Below are positions 48,806 through 58,849 of a DNA stretch of 64,000 bases, in pieces (position 1 is the first letter of the stretch; each line of letters opens with the position of its first letter). Below the pieces are notes generated by a model. It had not been told where the DNA came from. It saw nothing but the letters and a program-made list of their open reading frames with translations, and searched no databases. The translations under genes and the position numbers were made by a program. The stretch is taken from contig JAAELQ010000040.1 of NCBI GenBank assembly GCA_024226515.1, forward strand, positions 1-64,000, in the 5' to 3' direction. Source of the stretch: a bacterium. GTDB taxonomy: Bacteria > Acidobacteriota > Polarisedimenticolia > Polarisedimenticolales > Polarisedimenticolaceae.

Positions 48806-51606
48806 TAGGGGCAACGGTTTGCGGAGAAACCGATCTCGTCGTCACGCGAGTCGACCTGAGACGACGAGCCGCTGTCGTACGTGCCGTCGCCGCCGGGACC
48901 GACCGACCGGGCGAGATACCAGAAGGCGTGACCGGCGGACGGGAGTTCGTTGTTGACCACCGTCGGCCCCGCCACGTCGTTTCCGACGCACACGCTGGTC
49001 ACGAAGTTCAAAGCGAAGTTGCCGTCCGTGTCACGGAGCTGCGGGAGGTTTCCGCGCACGATGTCGTAGCCCGTCGCTCCCGGCTGCACCGCCAGCGCGA
49101 GCTGCGTGCGCTCGACCGACAGCTCGACGGGCGCGACCGCGTGGAACTGACGCATCATCTCGTGGTCCTCGTGCTCGAGGATGTGACAGTGGTAGGCGAA
49201 CAACCCCTCGTAGTCTTCGAAGCGCGCGATGACGCGCGTGGACATACCGGGCGGAGCCAGCGCCGTGTCCTTCCAGCCGACCTCCGTCGGATCCGGCGGC
49301 ACCGCCGCGCCGCCGCCGAGCGGCACGCGATCGAGCACCTGGAACATGACCAGGTGCATGTGCATCGGGTGTGTGACCGTGCTCGGGTTGTTGAAGCGCC
49401 AGATCTCGGTCGTGCCGAGCTGCGGGTACTCGATCACGTCGTCCCAGCGCAGGCCGTTGATCGTCCAGATTCCGCCACAGGCGTTCGCGTCGCGATTGAG
49501 CTCGAAGTCGCGCACCTTGATCGCGCTGAGCTCGTCGATCGCCTCGTACGGCCGCAACGTCGCCGGCAGGTCCGTCGTGTGCCCCGGCTGATTCGCCACC
49601 ACGAACTTCATCACGTTCGGCACGACACCGGATCCGACCGTGCCGGGAAACGGTGCCGGCGCGCTGTTGGTCATCACGATCTCGGTGCCCTGGGGCATGC
49701 CCGCAAAATCAACGACGATCTCCATCCGCTCGGCGGGGCCGAGCGTGATCTCGTCGAGGCCCAGCGGCACCTCGATCAGCCCGCCGTCGGTTCCGATCTG
49801 GACGAACGGCACGTCGGCCGTGCCGGGCAGGTCCAGCCGGTCGAGCGACAGCGTGTAGGTGCGCGAACCGGAGCCATTGAGCAGGCGGAAGCGGTACTTG
49901 CCCTGCTTGACGTCGAGGAACGGCCAGACCATCCCGTTGACCAGGATCTTCTTGCCGAAGAAGTGGTCGTTCCAGCCCTCGGTGTACTTCAGCGAGCCGT
50001 CGGGATTGAACGAGCGATCCTGGATCACCAGCGGGATCTCGAACTCCCCGGCCGGCAACGGCAGGCTCTGCTCGAACGCGTCGCGTATCAGCCAGAACCC
50101 GGCGAGTCCCATGTAGACGTTGAGCCGCGTGATGCCCAGCGCGTGATCGTGGTACCACAGCGTCGACGGGAGCTGCTTGTTGGAGTAGTGGTAGACGTCC
50201 TGGTTGCCCGGCAGGTAGGTGAACTCGGGGTAACCGTCGAACTCGGCCTCGACGTGGGCGCCGTGCAGGTGCACGACGATCTTCGGCAGATCCTCGGCGC
50301 CGTGAATGTGGCACTCGGGAGGCATGGCGAGCCCCGGAACGTCGAGATAATGGTCGGTGCGAAGCGGGTCGTTCGCGAGTGACGTGTCGCGCAGGTCGTT
50401 GAGCCACGTCACGCTCACCGGCTGATTGGCCGCGGTCTCGATCGTCGGGCCGGGGAAGCTCGCGCCGGACGCTCCGGTTCCGTAGCCCCACACAGTCGTG
50501 GGGGGCAGATCGCGATGCAACTGCTGTTGGATCTCGCGCGCCGCAACCTCGTAGGACGCGACTCCGCCCGCGGTGCCCGACACGGGCTGGGCCACGGCGG
50601 GGATGGGCAACGCATCGACGAACGGCTCGAGGATGATCGGGCACTCGGCGAGCGCACAGCTCGTCCCGTCGCCCTGGTACGTCTCGTCCGCGCCCTGGCA
50701 GGCCGCCTCGGTCGTCTCGCTGCAGTTGCCGTCGTCGTTGCAACACGCTCCGACGGGATCCGGCGGGCAAAGGTTGGGCGTGCAGTCGGTGCCGATTCCC
50801 TGGAACGAGCCGCCCTGGGCGAAGCAGGTCGCCGCCTGCAGCTCCTGGCACAGCTGACCCGTCGAACAGCAGGCGCCCATGGCGTCGGGCGGGGTGAAGT
50901 CGACGGTCAACGTGGGTCGTTGGCCCGTCGACGGATTCTGTCGGCTGCCGAAGCGCATGGCGGTCGTGGCGCCCGGGACCTCGTCGAACAACCGGAAGAC
51001 CCAGCCGAAATTGCCGGCCGGCGAGTCCAGCCAGCTCTTGACGTCCACCGCCATCTGCGCGGAGCCGAGAGTCTTCGTGCCGAACGAGAGGCTCAGCGTC
51101 TCCGTTGCACTGGGCGTGGCCGCGAAGTCCGACCCCTCCACCGCCCACGGGGCGACGTTGAAGAAGCGGTCGGCCCAGGTCGCGTCCCCGGTCGCCGCCC
51201 CCGTCCCCTTGCATTCGCCGTTGGGCGCGAACGAGGGTCCCTCCCCCCAGTCGGCCAGCAGCCGGTGCAGGCTGAAGTCCACGCTGCCCGCCGGGTTCGC
51301 CACGTTGTTCGCGAACACGGTCAACGTCACGCTGTTGATCAACGCCCCGGCGGGAATCGAGCTGCCCGCGATGTCGAAGTGCAGCAGCGCGCGACGCATC
51401 GTGCCCTGTCCGGTCTGGCCCACGCAGAAGTGCGAGCCGGAGCCGTTCGAGAAGTCCCGCTCGTCGGTCAACGGGGTGCCCAGGTAGTCCTCCTGGATCA
51501 TCGTGTCTCGATCGGAGGTCAGGACGACCGTCCCCGCCCGCGTCTCCGCGGGCAGCAACACGCCGAGAACCATCATCAGCAAGAGAAGGGGGTGACGAGC
51601 ACGCAT
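48805..51606 (-). CDS. secreted DNRLRE-domain multicopper oxidase
   Basis: This 933-residue exported protein has a signal peptide (1-24), a DNRLRE-type beta domain (about 25-235), two Cys-rich repeats of the G-A-C-C type (about 244-322), and a CotA/bilirubin oxidase-like multicopper oxidase (about 330-825). Copper motifs are H-L-H-G (446-449), W-Y-H-D-H (484-488), H-P-M-H-M-H (near 746) and H-C-H-I-L-E-H-E-D-H-E-M-M (from 806). The type 1 centre has the axial methionine position. The oxidase could act on metals (Mn, Cu) or phenols. The final 105 residues form the shared domain ending N-R-C-P. ATG 51606 follows GGAG. Confidence 0.88.
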   Translation of the reverse strand: MRARHPLLLLMMVLGVLLPAETRAGTVVLTSDRDTMIQEDYLGTPLTDERDFSNGSGSHFCVGQTGQGTMRRALLHFDIAGSSIPAGALINSVTLTVFANNVANPAGSVDFSLHRLLADWGEGPSFAPNGECKGTGAATGDATWADRFFNVAPWAVEGSDFAATPSATETLSLSFGTKTLGSAQMAVDVKSWLDSPAGNFGWVFRLFDEVPGATTAMRFGSRQNPSTGQRPTLTVDFTPPDAMGACCSTGQLCQELQAATCFAQGGSFQGIGTDCTPNLCPPDPVGACCNDDGNCSETTEAACQGADETYQGDGTSCALAECPIILEPFVDALPIPAVAQPVSGTAGGVASYEVAAREIQQQLHRDLPPTTVWGYGTGASGASFPGPTIETAANQPVSVTWLNDLRDTSLANDPLRTDHYLDVPGLAMPPECHIHGAEDLPKIVVHLHGAHVEAEFDGYPEFTYLPGNQDVYHYSNKQLPSTLWYHDHALGITRLNVYMGLAGFWLIRDAFEQSLPLPAGEFEIPLVIQDRSFNPDGSLKYTEGWNDHFFGKKILVNGMVWPFLDVKQGKYRFRLLNGSGSRTYTLSLDRLDLPGTADVPFVQIGTDGGLIEVPLGLDEITLGPAERMEIVVDFAGMPQGTEIVMTNSAPAPFPGTVGSGVVPNVMKFVVANQPGHTTDLPATLRPYEAIDELSAIKVRDFELNRDANACGGIWTINGLRWDDVIEYPQLGTTEIWRFNNPSTVTHPMHMHLVMFQVLDRVPLGGGAAVPPDPTEVGWKDTALAPPGMSTRVIARFEDYEGLFAYHCHILEHEDHEMMRQFHAVAPVELSVERTQLALAVQPGATGYDIVRGNLPQLRDTDGNFALNFVTSVCVGNDVAGPTVVNNELPSAGHAFWYLARSVGPGGDGTYDSGSSSQVDSRDDEIGFSANRCP

Positions 51607-51676
51607 GGCTCCACGAATACCGCCAAAAGGCGTCGGGGTCCAGACAGAAATCTCGCAGGCAAGTCGCGCCGGCGAT

Positions 51677-53530
51677 TCACTCGGCCGGGGGTAGGACGGC
51701 GAAGCGCACGCTCTCGCGTTTCGACGCAATCGCGGCGCCGGAGACGGTGAGCTCGAACTCGTAGTCTCCCGGGGCCAGCCCGTCGTCCGGGAAGCGGTCG
51801 AGCCACGTCCGGCAGGAGACACCGCCCTCCTCGGCGACCTCGCCGGGCACGTCGCCGAACGTCGCGACCACGGTGCCGTCCGCCCTCAGCAGGCGTCGCT
51901 CGGCGTCGGCTTGCCCGGGCTCGCCGACCCCGCACAGTCGCGACAGCGCCATCAGGGGCTCGCGCCCGGTGGCGCTCTGTACCAGCAACGGCTCGAACTG
52001 CTCGACGGCACGCAGGGACGCCCGTCGAGAGGGGTCGCCGGGCGGCGGCGCGTCCTCGACGTCGATCTCGAGTTCTCGTCGCTGAGCGCGTCCCAGAAAC
52101 GGGCCGACCACGATCGGCGCGTCGCGCTCGAGTCGCGGCAGCACGGTCGCCGCCGCCGCTGCGCGCGGAGTCGCCGCGGCCGGATCGGAGACGGCGACCG
52201 CCAGATCGTACTCCCCCGCCCGCAGCTTCACCGGCGCGACGACCACGAACTCGCTCGTGGCCGGAGCTTCGCCCTGCGGCCGCTCCAGCCGCACGCGCCG
52301 GTCGATCTTGCGCTTCACCGCGCGGCCCCCGGTGATGCTGATCCCGACGTCGCGGACGATCTCGTCGGCGACCCACTCCTCGGCATCGACGGCGAAGCCG
52401 ACCGCCACCAGCGCCTCCCATTGCTTGCGCCCCACGGGTCGCAGGGGGAACATGTGCCCACGGACGAGCACGCTCGAGAACGTCTCGGGAGACAGATAGG
52501 CCGCGTCCAGCGTCGAGCGACGCTGCTCCTCCTCGGACGGAAACTGGAAGTTGTAGGAGTGAACCGTTCTCGTTCCCGGACGCCGCACACGGATCGAGAT
52601 GCGGCGGTCCTTCTCGGGCTTCGTGTCCCGGTCGTAGAAGCCGATCACGTAGCGACAGGTCAGGTCGCGCTTGGCTCGCGCGTAGCCCAGCGTCAGGTCG
52701 TTCGTGTTCTCGGTGAAGCGTCCGCCGGTCTCGACGGCCATCCGCGCCAGGCGCGGCGACGTGAACAGGGACATACCGTGCGCCAGCACGGGATAGAACG
52801 AGACACGCGCGTTCGTGCAGCGCGCCGCCAGCTCGGCGAAGGCCAGGTCGTAGCTGGCGGAAGGCCCCGGCAGGTTGGAGTACAGCACGACGGCCTTGTG
52901 CCCCGGCAGGTATCCCAGCAGATCGACCAGTTCGTACAGGCTGCGGAAGAAGCGCAGCTCGTGCTCGTGATCGAACTGCGGGAGCCACAGCGTGATGTCG
53001 TATTCCATGCGCCGCAGCGTCTCGAGCACGACGTCGCGGTCGTCGGTGAACGGCTGCTCCACGCGCAGGTCGCCGGTGATCGCAGCCAGCATGATCTCGT
53101 CGGACGACGGCGTGGCCGCGCCGAGCGCAGTGCGCAGGTGCTCCAGGACCTGCGCCCGATCGACGTTCAGGACATGCATGTAGTCGATGGCCAGCACGAC
53201 CTTGCGCGACGCGTCCGGCGCCGGTGTGGCCCAGGCGTTCCCCGGACGCTTCACCGAGCGTGGGTCGTCCGTGGGTCCCTCCGGGCAATCGACGTCGAAC
53301 GTGTCGATCTCGCGCGCGTCGTAGTCGACGAACAGCTCGAAGTCGTCGCGCGTCAGGTCGGCGACAGGCCGATCCCGGCGGTCCAGCACGAGCGTGTCCA
53401 CGAGAACGAGGCGAACCTCGACCTCTTCCTCCAACTTCGAGTCGATCGGCTCGGCCTGCTGCGCGAGCGACGCCACGCTCGCGAACCCGAGCACGAGACA
53501 GGCCGCCCGGAGCGGTACGTTGCTCCTCAT
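51677..53530 (-). CDS. exported VWFA-related protein (Acidobacterial type)
   Basis: This 617-residue exported protein has a signal peptide (about 1-23) and an N-terminal segment with L-V-D-T-L-V-L-D-R-R-D-R-P-V-A-D-L-T-R-D, the hallmark of the VWFA-related domain defined in Acidobacteria. A von Willebrand A-like domain follows (about 108-300; V-V-L-A-I-D-Y-M-H, T-G-D-L-R and G-H-K-A-V-V-L-Y-S). The classical MIDAS D-x-S-x-S is not intact, so metal binding is uncertain. The C-terminal half (about 330-617) is unrecognised and beta-rich. This is the main clue to the phylum. Confidence 0.82.
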   Translation of the reverse strand: MRSNVPLRAACLVLGFASVASLAQQAEPIDSKLEEEVEVRLVLVDTLVLDRRDRPVADLTRDDFELFVDYDAREIDTFDVDCPEGPTDDPRSVKRPGNAWATPAPDASRKVVLAIDYMHVLNVDRAQVLEHLRTALGAATPSSDEIMLAAITGDLRVEQPFTDDRDVVLETLRRMEYDITLWLPQFDHEHELRFFRSLYELVDLLGYLPGHKAVVLYSNLPGPSASYDLAFAELAARCTNARVSFYPVLAHGMSLFTSPRLARMAVETGGRFTENTNDLTLGYARAKRDLTCRYVIGFYDRDTKPEKDRRISIRVRRPGTRTVHSYNFQFPSEEEQRRSTLDAAYLSPETFSSVLVRGHMFPLRPVGRKQWEALVAVGFAVDAEEWVADEIVRDVGISITGGRAVKRKIDRRVRLERPQGEAPATSEFVVVAPVKLRAGEYDLAVAVSDPAAATPRAAAAATVLPRLERDAPIVVGPFLGRAQRRELEIDVEDAPPPGDPSRRASLRAVEQFEPLLVQSATGREPLMALSRLCGVGEPGQADAERRLLRADGTVVATFGDVPGEVAEEGGVSCRTWLDRFPDDGLAPGDYEFELTVSGAAIASKRESVRFAVLPPAE

Positions 53531-53551
53531 GAGTCGGGCATGACGGGAGGT

Positions 53552-54283
53552 CTAGAGATCGCGCAGAACCTCGTAGTCCAACCGGCGCTTCTTCATCCAA
53601 CGCACGGCCAGCAGGTCGGTGAACGAGCGAAATGCACGGTTCCACACGCCGTACTTGCTGCGACCCGAACGGCGAGGGCGGTGGTTCACCGGGACCTGCG
53701 TCACGCGGTAGCCCTCGATGCGCAGCAACGTGGGAAGAAAGCGGTGCATCCCGGTGAACAGCTTGAGGTCGGCGAGCGTCTGGCGGCGAAATGCCTTCAA
53801 CGAGCAGCCGGTGTCGATGATGTCGTCGCCCGAGATCACGTTGCGCACGCGATTGGCAACGCGCGAAGAGACGCGGCGCAACGTGCCGTCCTTGCGCTCG
53901 CGCCGGTAACCCACGACGGCGTCGTACTCGTCGAGCGCCTCGAGCAGGCGCGGAATGTCGCCCGGGTCGTTCTGCAGATCGGAGTCGAGCGTGACGACGA
54001 CCTCGCCGCGAGCCGACTTGAATCCGGCGTCGAGAGCCGCCGTCTGACCGCGGTTCCCGCGGAAGCGCAGGCAGCGCGTGTCGGCGTGTGCCTCGCACAG
54101 CGCCGCGATCTTCTCCGTCGATCCGTCGGTGCTGCCGTCGTCGACGAAGACGATCTCCGCGGACAGTCCGATCGGCGTCACGGCGCGTTTGATCTCGGCG
54201 AGGAGCGGCATGAGGTTGTCGCGCTCGTTGAACACGGGAACGACGATCGACAGATCGACCGGCACCTCTCGCGAGCGCGGCAT
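53552..54283 (-). CDS. family 2 glycosyltransferase (polyprenyl-phosphate sugar synthase-like)
   Basis: This 243-residue enzyme resembles dolichyl/polyprenyl-phosphate mannosyl- or glucosyltransferases. Motifs: S-I-V-V-P-V-F-N-E-R-D-N, F-V-D-D-G-S-T-D-G-S and the D-x-D-like L-D-S-D-L-Q-N-D-P, G-C-S-L-K-A-F-R-R, and Y-R-V-T-Q-V-P-V. There are no C-terminal membrane helices, which resembles soluble GT2 types. The chosen start is the ATG at 54283. An upstream ATG at 54355 would add 24 residues lying across the divergent gene's upstream region. It likely makes a lipid-linked sugar for envelope glycans. Confidence 0.85.
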   Translation of the reverse strand: MPRSREVPVDLSIVVPVFNERDNLMPLLAEIKRAVTPIGLSAEIVFVDDGSTDGSTEKIAALCEAHADTRCLRFRGNRGQTAALDAGFKSARGEVVVTLDSDLQNDPGDIPRLLEALDEYDAVVGYRRERKDGTLRRVSSRVANRVRNVISGDDIIDTGCSLKAFRRQTLADLKLFTGMHRFLPTLLRIEGYRVTQVPVNHRPRRSGRSKYGVWNRAFRSFTDLLAVRWMKKRRLDYEVLRDL

Positions 54284-54369
54284 GCCGACGGGGCGCGGAT
54301 TGTGACCCCGGACCTCAGGTGTTAGCTTGGTTGCACTTGTTGCTCTGGAAGACACTGGCTTGATCTCTG

Positions 54370-55044
54370 ATGCCGTCTGTGAATCTGAGTGATCTGCGTG
54401 CCGTCCCGCCCCTGTACCGGATCGCGGGCCGCAACCAGACCAAGGCGGATATCTTAGTCTACAGCGTCGACGGCCTCGAAATCGCGATAAAAGACTACAC
54501 CTCGCGCCCGTGGTTCATCCGCAACACGCTGGGCCGGCTGCTGATCCGGCGCGAGTCCGCAGTCTACCGCGCCGCCGGCGGCGCCGAGGGCCTACCGCGT
54601 TTTCTGGGGCGACTGGGCCCGTTCGCTCTGGCGACCGAGCGCATCCCGGGCCGCATGCTGCGCGAGTTTGCAGACCACACCGTGGACGCCGAGATCCTCG
54701 ATCGACTGGAGGCGATCCTGCGCCGGCTGCACGAGCTCGGCGTGGCCCTGGGCGACCTGACCCACCGCGACGTCCTGGTGGGCGACGACGGGGCCGTGCA
54801 CGTCGTCGACCTGGCGATGTCGTGGATCGGCGGCCCGGGGTCCGGCCGGCTGCGGCAGGCGGTGTTCGTGCGCTTCGTGGAGAAGGACCTGTTCGCGTTG
54901 GTGCGGCTGCGCGACCGCTTCGTCCGTCCTTCCGATCCGGCCGCGGACGAGCGCGTCACCGATCGCGCGGTCCGCTGGCACCGGCGCGGCAGGCGAATCA
55001 AGCAGTTCGTCGACTGGATCCGTGGCAAGGAACACCCGGAATAA
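54370..55044 (+). CDS. small kinase-like protein (InaA/lipopolysaccharide kinase type)
   Basis: This 224-residue protein has the features of a shortened protein-kinase-like fold used by LPS core kinases and InaA proteins. These are an N-lobe lysine candidate in I-A-I-K-D-Y, a C-lobe H-R-D-V-L-V motif and V-V-D-L in the D-F-G position. It is divergent from the glycosyltransferase, so they may share control. Substrate probably a membrane glycolipid or sugar, by analogy. The ATG at 54370 is the first good start; no clear ribosome site was noted. Confidence 0.7.
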   Translation: MPSVNLSDLRAVPPLYRIAGRNQTKADILVYSVDGLEIAIKDYTSRPWFIRNTLGRLLIRRESAVYRAAGGAEGLPRFLGRLGPFALATERIPGRMLREFADHTVDAEILDRLEAILRRLHELGVALGDLTHRDVLVGDDGAVHVVDLAMSWIGGPGSGRLRQAVFVRFVEKDLFALVRLRDRFVRPSDPAADERVTDRAVRWHRRGRRIKQFVDWIRGKEHPE

Positions 55045-55094
55045 CGGCGACGCGGGATGCGTTATCATGATGTCCGTTCGGTGATCCTCGCGCC

Positions 55095-56552
55095 GTGGGG
55101 GACGGGTTGTTCCGAGTCACGATACCGATCGGTCTTTACGTGCTGCTGCTGGCGAACTGCGTCCCGTCGACTTCGACGGAGTCTCGAACTGCGCGCGTCG
55201 ACGTCGCACCGCTGGAGATCGCCGCCTCGACCGAATCGGTGCCGCCTTTCGTCGGCGAGGCCGTCTCGCGATCGTTCGCGCTGGGCCTGAGAGAATTCGA
55301 GGGCGTCGTCGCCAACATGCAGCCGGCGGACGCCTCGAACGAGCCAGCGACCCACGTCGTGTCGGGCCGGCTGAACCGCAAGGACGGAATGACGCATGTC
55401 GAGCTGAGGCTCGAGGACATCGCATCGGGCTCCGAGCTGTGGTCCGCGACGGCCTCCGAGACGAACCTCTCGATCGCGGCCTCGGACCTTGCGGCCCAGG
55501 TCGCCGACGCCCTCGGACTGCGAGCCGGTGGCCGTTACGACTACAAGGCGGATCTCTCCGGCGGTGCCGAGATGGCCTCCTCGCCGAGGACGGCCGTTGC
55601 GGTGCAGCACTGGCAGATCGGGGATTCGGTGGCGCTCGAATTCGAGTCCGAGCAACTCGTGGACGAGTTTCCACAGGAGATCGGTGCGCGGCTGCTGTCC
55701 GCGTGGGCCAAGCTGTTCGCCTGGGACCGGAACCCGACGGAAACGAACCTGACCGTCTTGCGTGAGCGGCTGCGCACGCTGACCGCGCTCGATCCCGACA
55801 CGCCGTACGACGAGCTGTTTCTGGGCTACGTCTCACGTTCTTCGGGAGCCGTGGAGCGTGCGGTCAAGCTGTACTCCCAGGTGCTCGTGCGCACCGATCT
55901 GACGAACGTGACCCGCGCGTGGGCGTTGCGTCAACGCTCGGTGGCGCATCAGAAGATGGGACGCACCGAGCAGGCGCTGGAAGACGCGCGGCAGGCGGTG
56001 GAGCTGGACCCCGCGAGCGCGGCCAGTCATTTCGCTCTGAGTCGATCGCTGGAGAGCGTCGAGCGGCTACCGGGCGCGACCGAGGCGGCACAGCATGCAC
56101 TGGCGCTGAACCCGTCCTGGCGCCAGCATCAGCGGCTCGGACTCGCGCTGTTGAGGATGAACCGCCTGGATGAGTCGACGCAGTCCCTGGACACCGCTTG
56201 TCAGCTCAGCAACAGCCAGGAGGCCTGCGCGAACGTCGCGATCGGTCTGCTGAAGGCCGGGATGCCCGAGGAGGCGCGCGCCAAGATCGAGTACGCCGCG
56301 GGGTTGTCCGGAACGCCGTTCGGCGCGTACAACCAGGCTTGCTACTGGGCCATCCTCGGCGACGAGCGGCGCGCATTGAGCGCACTGCGCGAGGCGGCGG
56401 AGCTCGGCTTCGCCGACGTCATCATCCACACCGACCCCGACTTCGAATCGCTGCGCGGCAACCCGGAGCTGGAAGCTCTGGTGCGCGACATCGACCAGCG
56501 GATCCAGTTCCGTCGCGAGCTGTCGCTGTCGGTATTCCCCTCGCAGTCCTGA
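55095..56552 (+). CDS. tetratricopeptide-repeat lipoprotein
   Basis: This 485-residue protein has a lipobox-like L-L-L-A-N-C near residue 22, so it is probably a lipoprotein. A domain of about 30-180 (an N-terminal FlgO/TolB-like region) precedes several TPR units (about 255-460; R-A-W-A-L-R-Q-R-S-V-A-H-Q-K-M-G-R and A-L-E-D-A-R-Q-A-V-E-L-D-P). TPRs scaffold protein complexes. The start is a GTG at 55095; a TTG at 55107 after a G-rich stretch would give a more compact signal peptide. Gene ends two bases before the convergent patatin gene. Confidence 0.75.
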   Translation: MGDGLFRVTIPIGLYVLLLANCVPSTSTESRTARVDVAPLEIAASTESVPPFVGEAVSRSFALGLREFEGVVANMQPADASNEPATHVVSGRLNRKDGMTHVELRLEDIASGSELWSATASETNLSIAASDLAAQVADALGLRAGGRYDYKADLSGGAEMASSPRTAVAVQHWQIGDSVALEFESEQLVDEFPQEIGARLLSAWAKLFAWDRNPTETNLTVLRERLRTLTALDPDTPYDELFLGYVSRSSGAVERAVKLYSQVLVRTDLTNVTRAWALRQRSVAHQKMGRTEQALEDARQAVELDPASAASHFALSRSLESVERLPGATEAAQHALALNPSWRQHQRLGLALLRMNRLDESTQSLDTACQLSNSQEACANVAIGLLKAGMPEEARAKIEYAAGLSGTPFGAYNQACYWAILGDERRALSALREAAELGFADVIIHTDPDFESLRGNPELEALVRDIDQRIQFRRELSLSVFPSQS

Positions 56553-56553
56553 G

Positions 56554-58776
56554 CTAGAAGTAGCTGCGGCCGATGCTGAGGTAGACCCTCGAACGATCGC
56601 CCTCGGTCAGTCCCCATCCGAGCTGCACCGGGCCGAACACCGTGTCCGCGGCAACGAAGATGCTGCCGCCCGTCAACAACGACTTCGCGGTGATCGAGTC
56701 GTCCTCGGCGTAGACGTTGCCGGCCTCGACGCTGGCACCGACGTACCAGCCGGGGCGCAGCAGGGCCAGCGCCCGGCGGTTGAGCTGGTAGTAGTAGATG
56801 ACCCGGCCCAGGACGTACTCCTCGCCCACCAGTTCCTCGGGTTCGAGCCCGGACAGGCGAAAAACGCCGCCCAGAAGAAAACCACGAACCGGTTCCGAGT
56901 CTCCGGTTGCCAGGCCGAGCTCGACCGCCGGCACGAACGTGTTCCCTCCGGCGCTGAACGCCCACGCGGCTCGCAGCTCGACGTCGTTCGACTCCTGATC
57001 CGCTCCGAGCCCGTCGAAGCGATTGGTGTAGCGGACCGATCCGCGTCCGCCGCGCGAGGGGAACGTCGGCTGATCGAGCGTGTCGTAGTCCAGTCGGACG
57101 TCCCATGCCGCGGTCTCCGTCGTCACCGGGTCGGTCAATCCCTCGGGCACGATCACCTCGCCCCGAGCACTGGATCGTCCCAGGGCCGTGGCGAGTTGCC
57201 CCCAGCGACCCAGATTGCGACCGATCGAGAGTTCCAGGCCGTAGTCGTCGAGCAGCAACTGGGCGACGCGGTCGCCGTCTTGCGTGAGGAATCGTCGCTC
57301 CTGGTCGTAGAACACACGGGGCGAGACGAACCAGCGGAGTCGTGAGTCGAGAGGCTGGAAGAAGTCCACGCTGGCGCCGGCACGCTCCCCGAGGCTGATG
57401 TCCGCCCGCCACTCACCGGCGCGCCGGTTGACCGCCAGCCCCTGGAACCGAGCGGCCAGACCGTATCCGTCGCCGCCCTTGAAGTCGTCCTCGATCTGCA
57501 GGCCGAACTGTGCCGAGATCAGTCCGATCGCCTTGCGTCGCGTGTTGATCGCGACGATGCAGCCTCCGGCGCTCGGCTCCACGTCGAACGAGATCGCGTC
57601 GAAGTAGCCCAGTCCGTACAGCTTCGAGAGGCTGGCGTTGATGCGGTCGATGTCGAGCGGCTCGCCGATCGGTATGTCGAGCTGCGCGAGGACCAGTCGG
57701 TCGTGCACGGGCGAACTGTTGTTCAATCGAACCGCGCCGACGAGGGGCGGTTGGGCCGCGCCGCGGCGTCGGTCGGCCAGCCACCGATCCCAAGCCTCGC
57801 CATCGAGGCCGAGCTCGCTCAGTCGGTCGAGCGCCTCGCGCGCGGCTCGCTCTCCGATCTCGATCGCCTCGTCCAGGCGGGCGAAGTCGGAGATGCTGAT
57901 GTCGCCGAGGGGCGGCTCGATCAGGACATCTCCCGCATCGAGCTCGACCTTGGAGAGCTCCACGTTGTTGGCGGTCAGGATGTCGCTGAGCGTCACGATG
58001 ATCTCGACGTACGAGTCGGGCAACTCGCCTTCGCCGATCGGCGTGCTGATGTCGACGGCGATGATCACGTCCGGTTCGAACTCTGCCGCCACCTCCACCG
58101 GGAGGTTGGCAGCAACACCTCCGTCGACGAGCAAGCGGTCCTCGTACCGTACCGGCGGGAACACTCCGGGAACCGACATGCTGGCACGCATCGCGGTGGC
58201 TAGGCTTCCACCGTCGAGCACGACCGGTTGGCCGGTCTGCAGATCGGTGGCGACCGCACGGAACGGGATCGGCAGCTCGTCGAAACTCGAGACGTCGCTC
58301 CACGAGACCTCGTAGTACTTGAGCAGGTTCTCGAGCGTCTGCGCCTGCAGCAGGCCCATCGGCAGCTGCGGCTTGCCTTCTCGGAAGTGGAGCTTGTACC
58401 GCACCAGGAACTGTGCGTCGTCTTCCTTGCGCCTGTAGTAGCGCTCGTCACGCGGCGGACGATCGGTGAATGCCGCAATCCAATCCGTCTCGATCAGCGC
58501 AGCCTCCAGGTCGTCGGGCCCCATCCCCGCCGCGTAGAGCCCGCCGACGATCGACCCCATGCTGGTGCCGACCACCGCGACGACGGGGACCCGCGCCTCC
58601 TCGAGAACACGCAGCACGCCGACGTGAGCCGCGGCACGCGCTCCCCCCCCACTGAGCACGAGCACCACGCGCGGATGCTCCTCACCGGCCAGACACAACC
58701 CGCCGCCCGAGGAACCCGCCGCCATCCAGACAGCGAGCCCCAAACCGAACAAAAGCAAGCGGTTTCCGCCCATCAA
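56554..58776 (-). CDS. patatin-like phospholipase with C-terminal outer-membrane barrel (PlpD-like)
   Basis: This 740-residue exported enzyme has a signal peptide (about 1-30), a patatin domain (about 35-260) and a POTRA-like segment (about 345-415). A 16-strand Omp85-type barrel (about 420-740) ends in F (G-R-S-Y-F), the outer-membrane signal. Patatin motifs: S-G-G-G-A-R oxyanion loop, nucleophile elbow G-T-S-M-G (S72) and D-G-G (catalytic D). This is a type Vd autotransporter: the barrel secretes the phospholipase to the surface. It could release lipids from host, prey or its own membranes. Confidence 0.9.
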   Translation of the reverse strand: MMGGNRLLLFGLGLAVWMAAGSSGGGLCLAGEEHPRVVLVLSGGGARAAAHVGVLRVLEEARVPVVAVVGTSMGSIVGGLYAAGMGPDDLEAALIETDWIAAFTDRPPRDERYYRRKEDDAQFLVRYKLHFREGKPQLPMGLLQAQTLENLLKYYEVSWSDVSSFDELPIPFRAVATDLQTGQPVVLDGGSLATAMRASMSVPGVFPPVRYEDRLLVDGGVAANLPVEVAAEFEPDVIIAVDISTPIGEGELPDSYVEIIVTLSDILTANNVELSKVELDAGDVLIEPPLGDISISDFARLDEAIEIGERAAREALDRLSELGLDGEAWDRWLADRRRGAAQPPLVGAVRLNNSSPVHDRLVLAQLDIPIGEPLDIDRINASLSKLYGLGYFDAISFDVEPSAGGCIVAINTRRKAIGLISAQFGLQIEDDFKGGDGYGLAARFQGLAVNRRAGEWRADISLGERAGASVDFFQPLDSRLRWFVSPRVFYDQERRFLTQDGDRVAQLLLDDYGLELSIGRNLGRWGQLATALGRSSARGEVIVPEGLTDPVTTETAAWDVRLDYDTLDQPTFPSRGGRGSVRYTNRFDGLGADQESNDVELRAAWAFSAGGNTFVPAVELGLATGDSEPVRGFLLGGVFRLSGLEPEELVGEEYVLGRVIYYYQLNRRALALLRPGWYVGASVEAGNVYAEDDSITAKSLLTGGSIFVAADTVFGPVQLGWGLTEGDRSRVYLSIGRSYF

Positions 58777-58849
58777 CCCACCTCGACGAGCCGCACCCCG
58801 GCGCCCCCAGGCAGTGTAGCCCAGCCCGACCCAGGTTGATTTCGGGGGG

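Noticed and set aside
51576..54098. Minus-strand frame of 840 codons overlapping the VWFA and glycosyltransferase genes in another frame
   Set aside because: Arg/Ala/Gly-rich without domain similarity; the alternative frames encode recognisable proteins.
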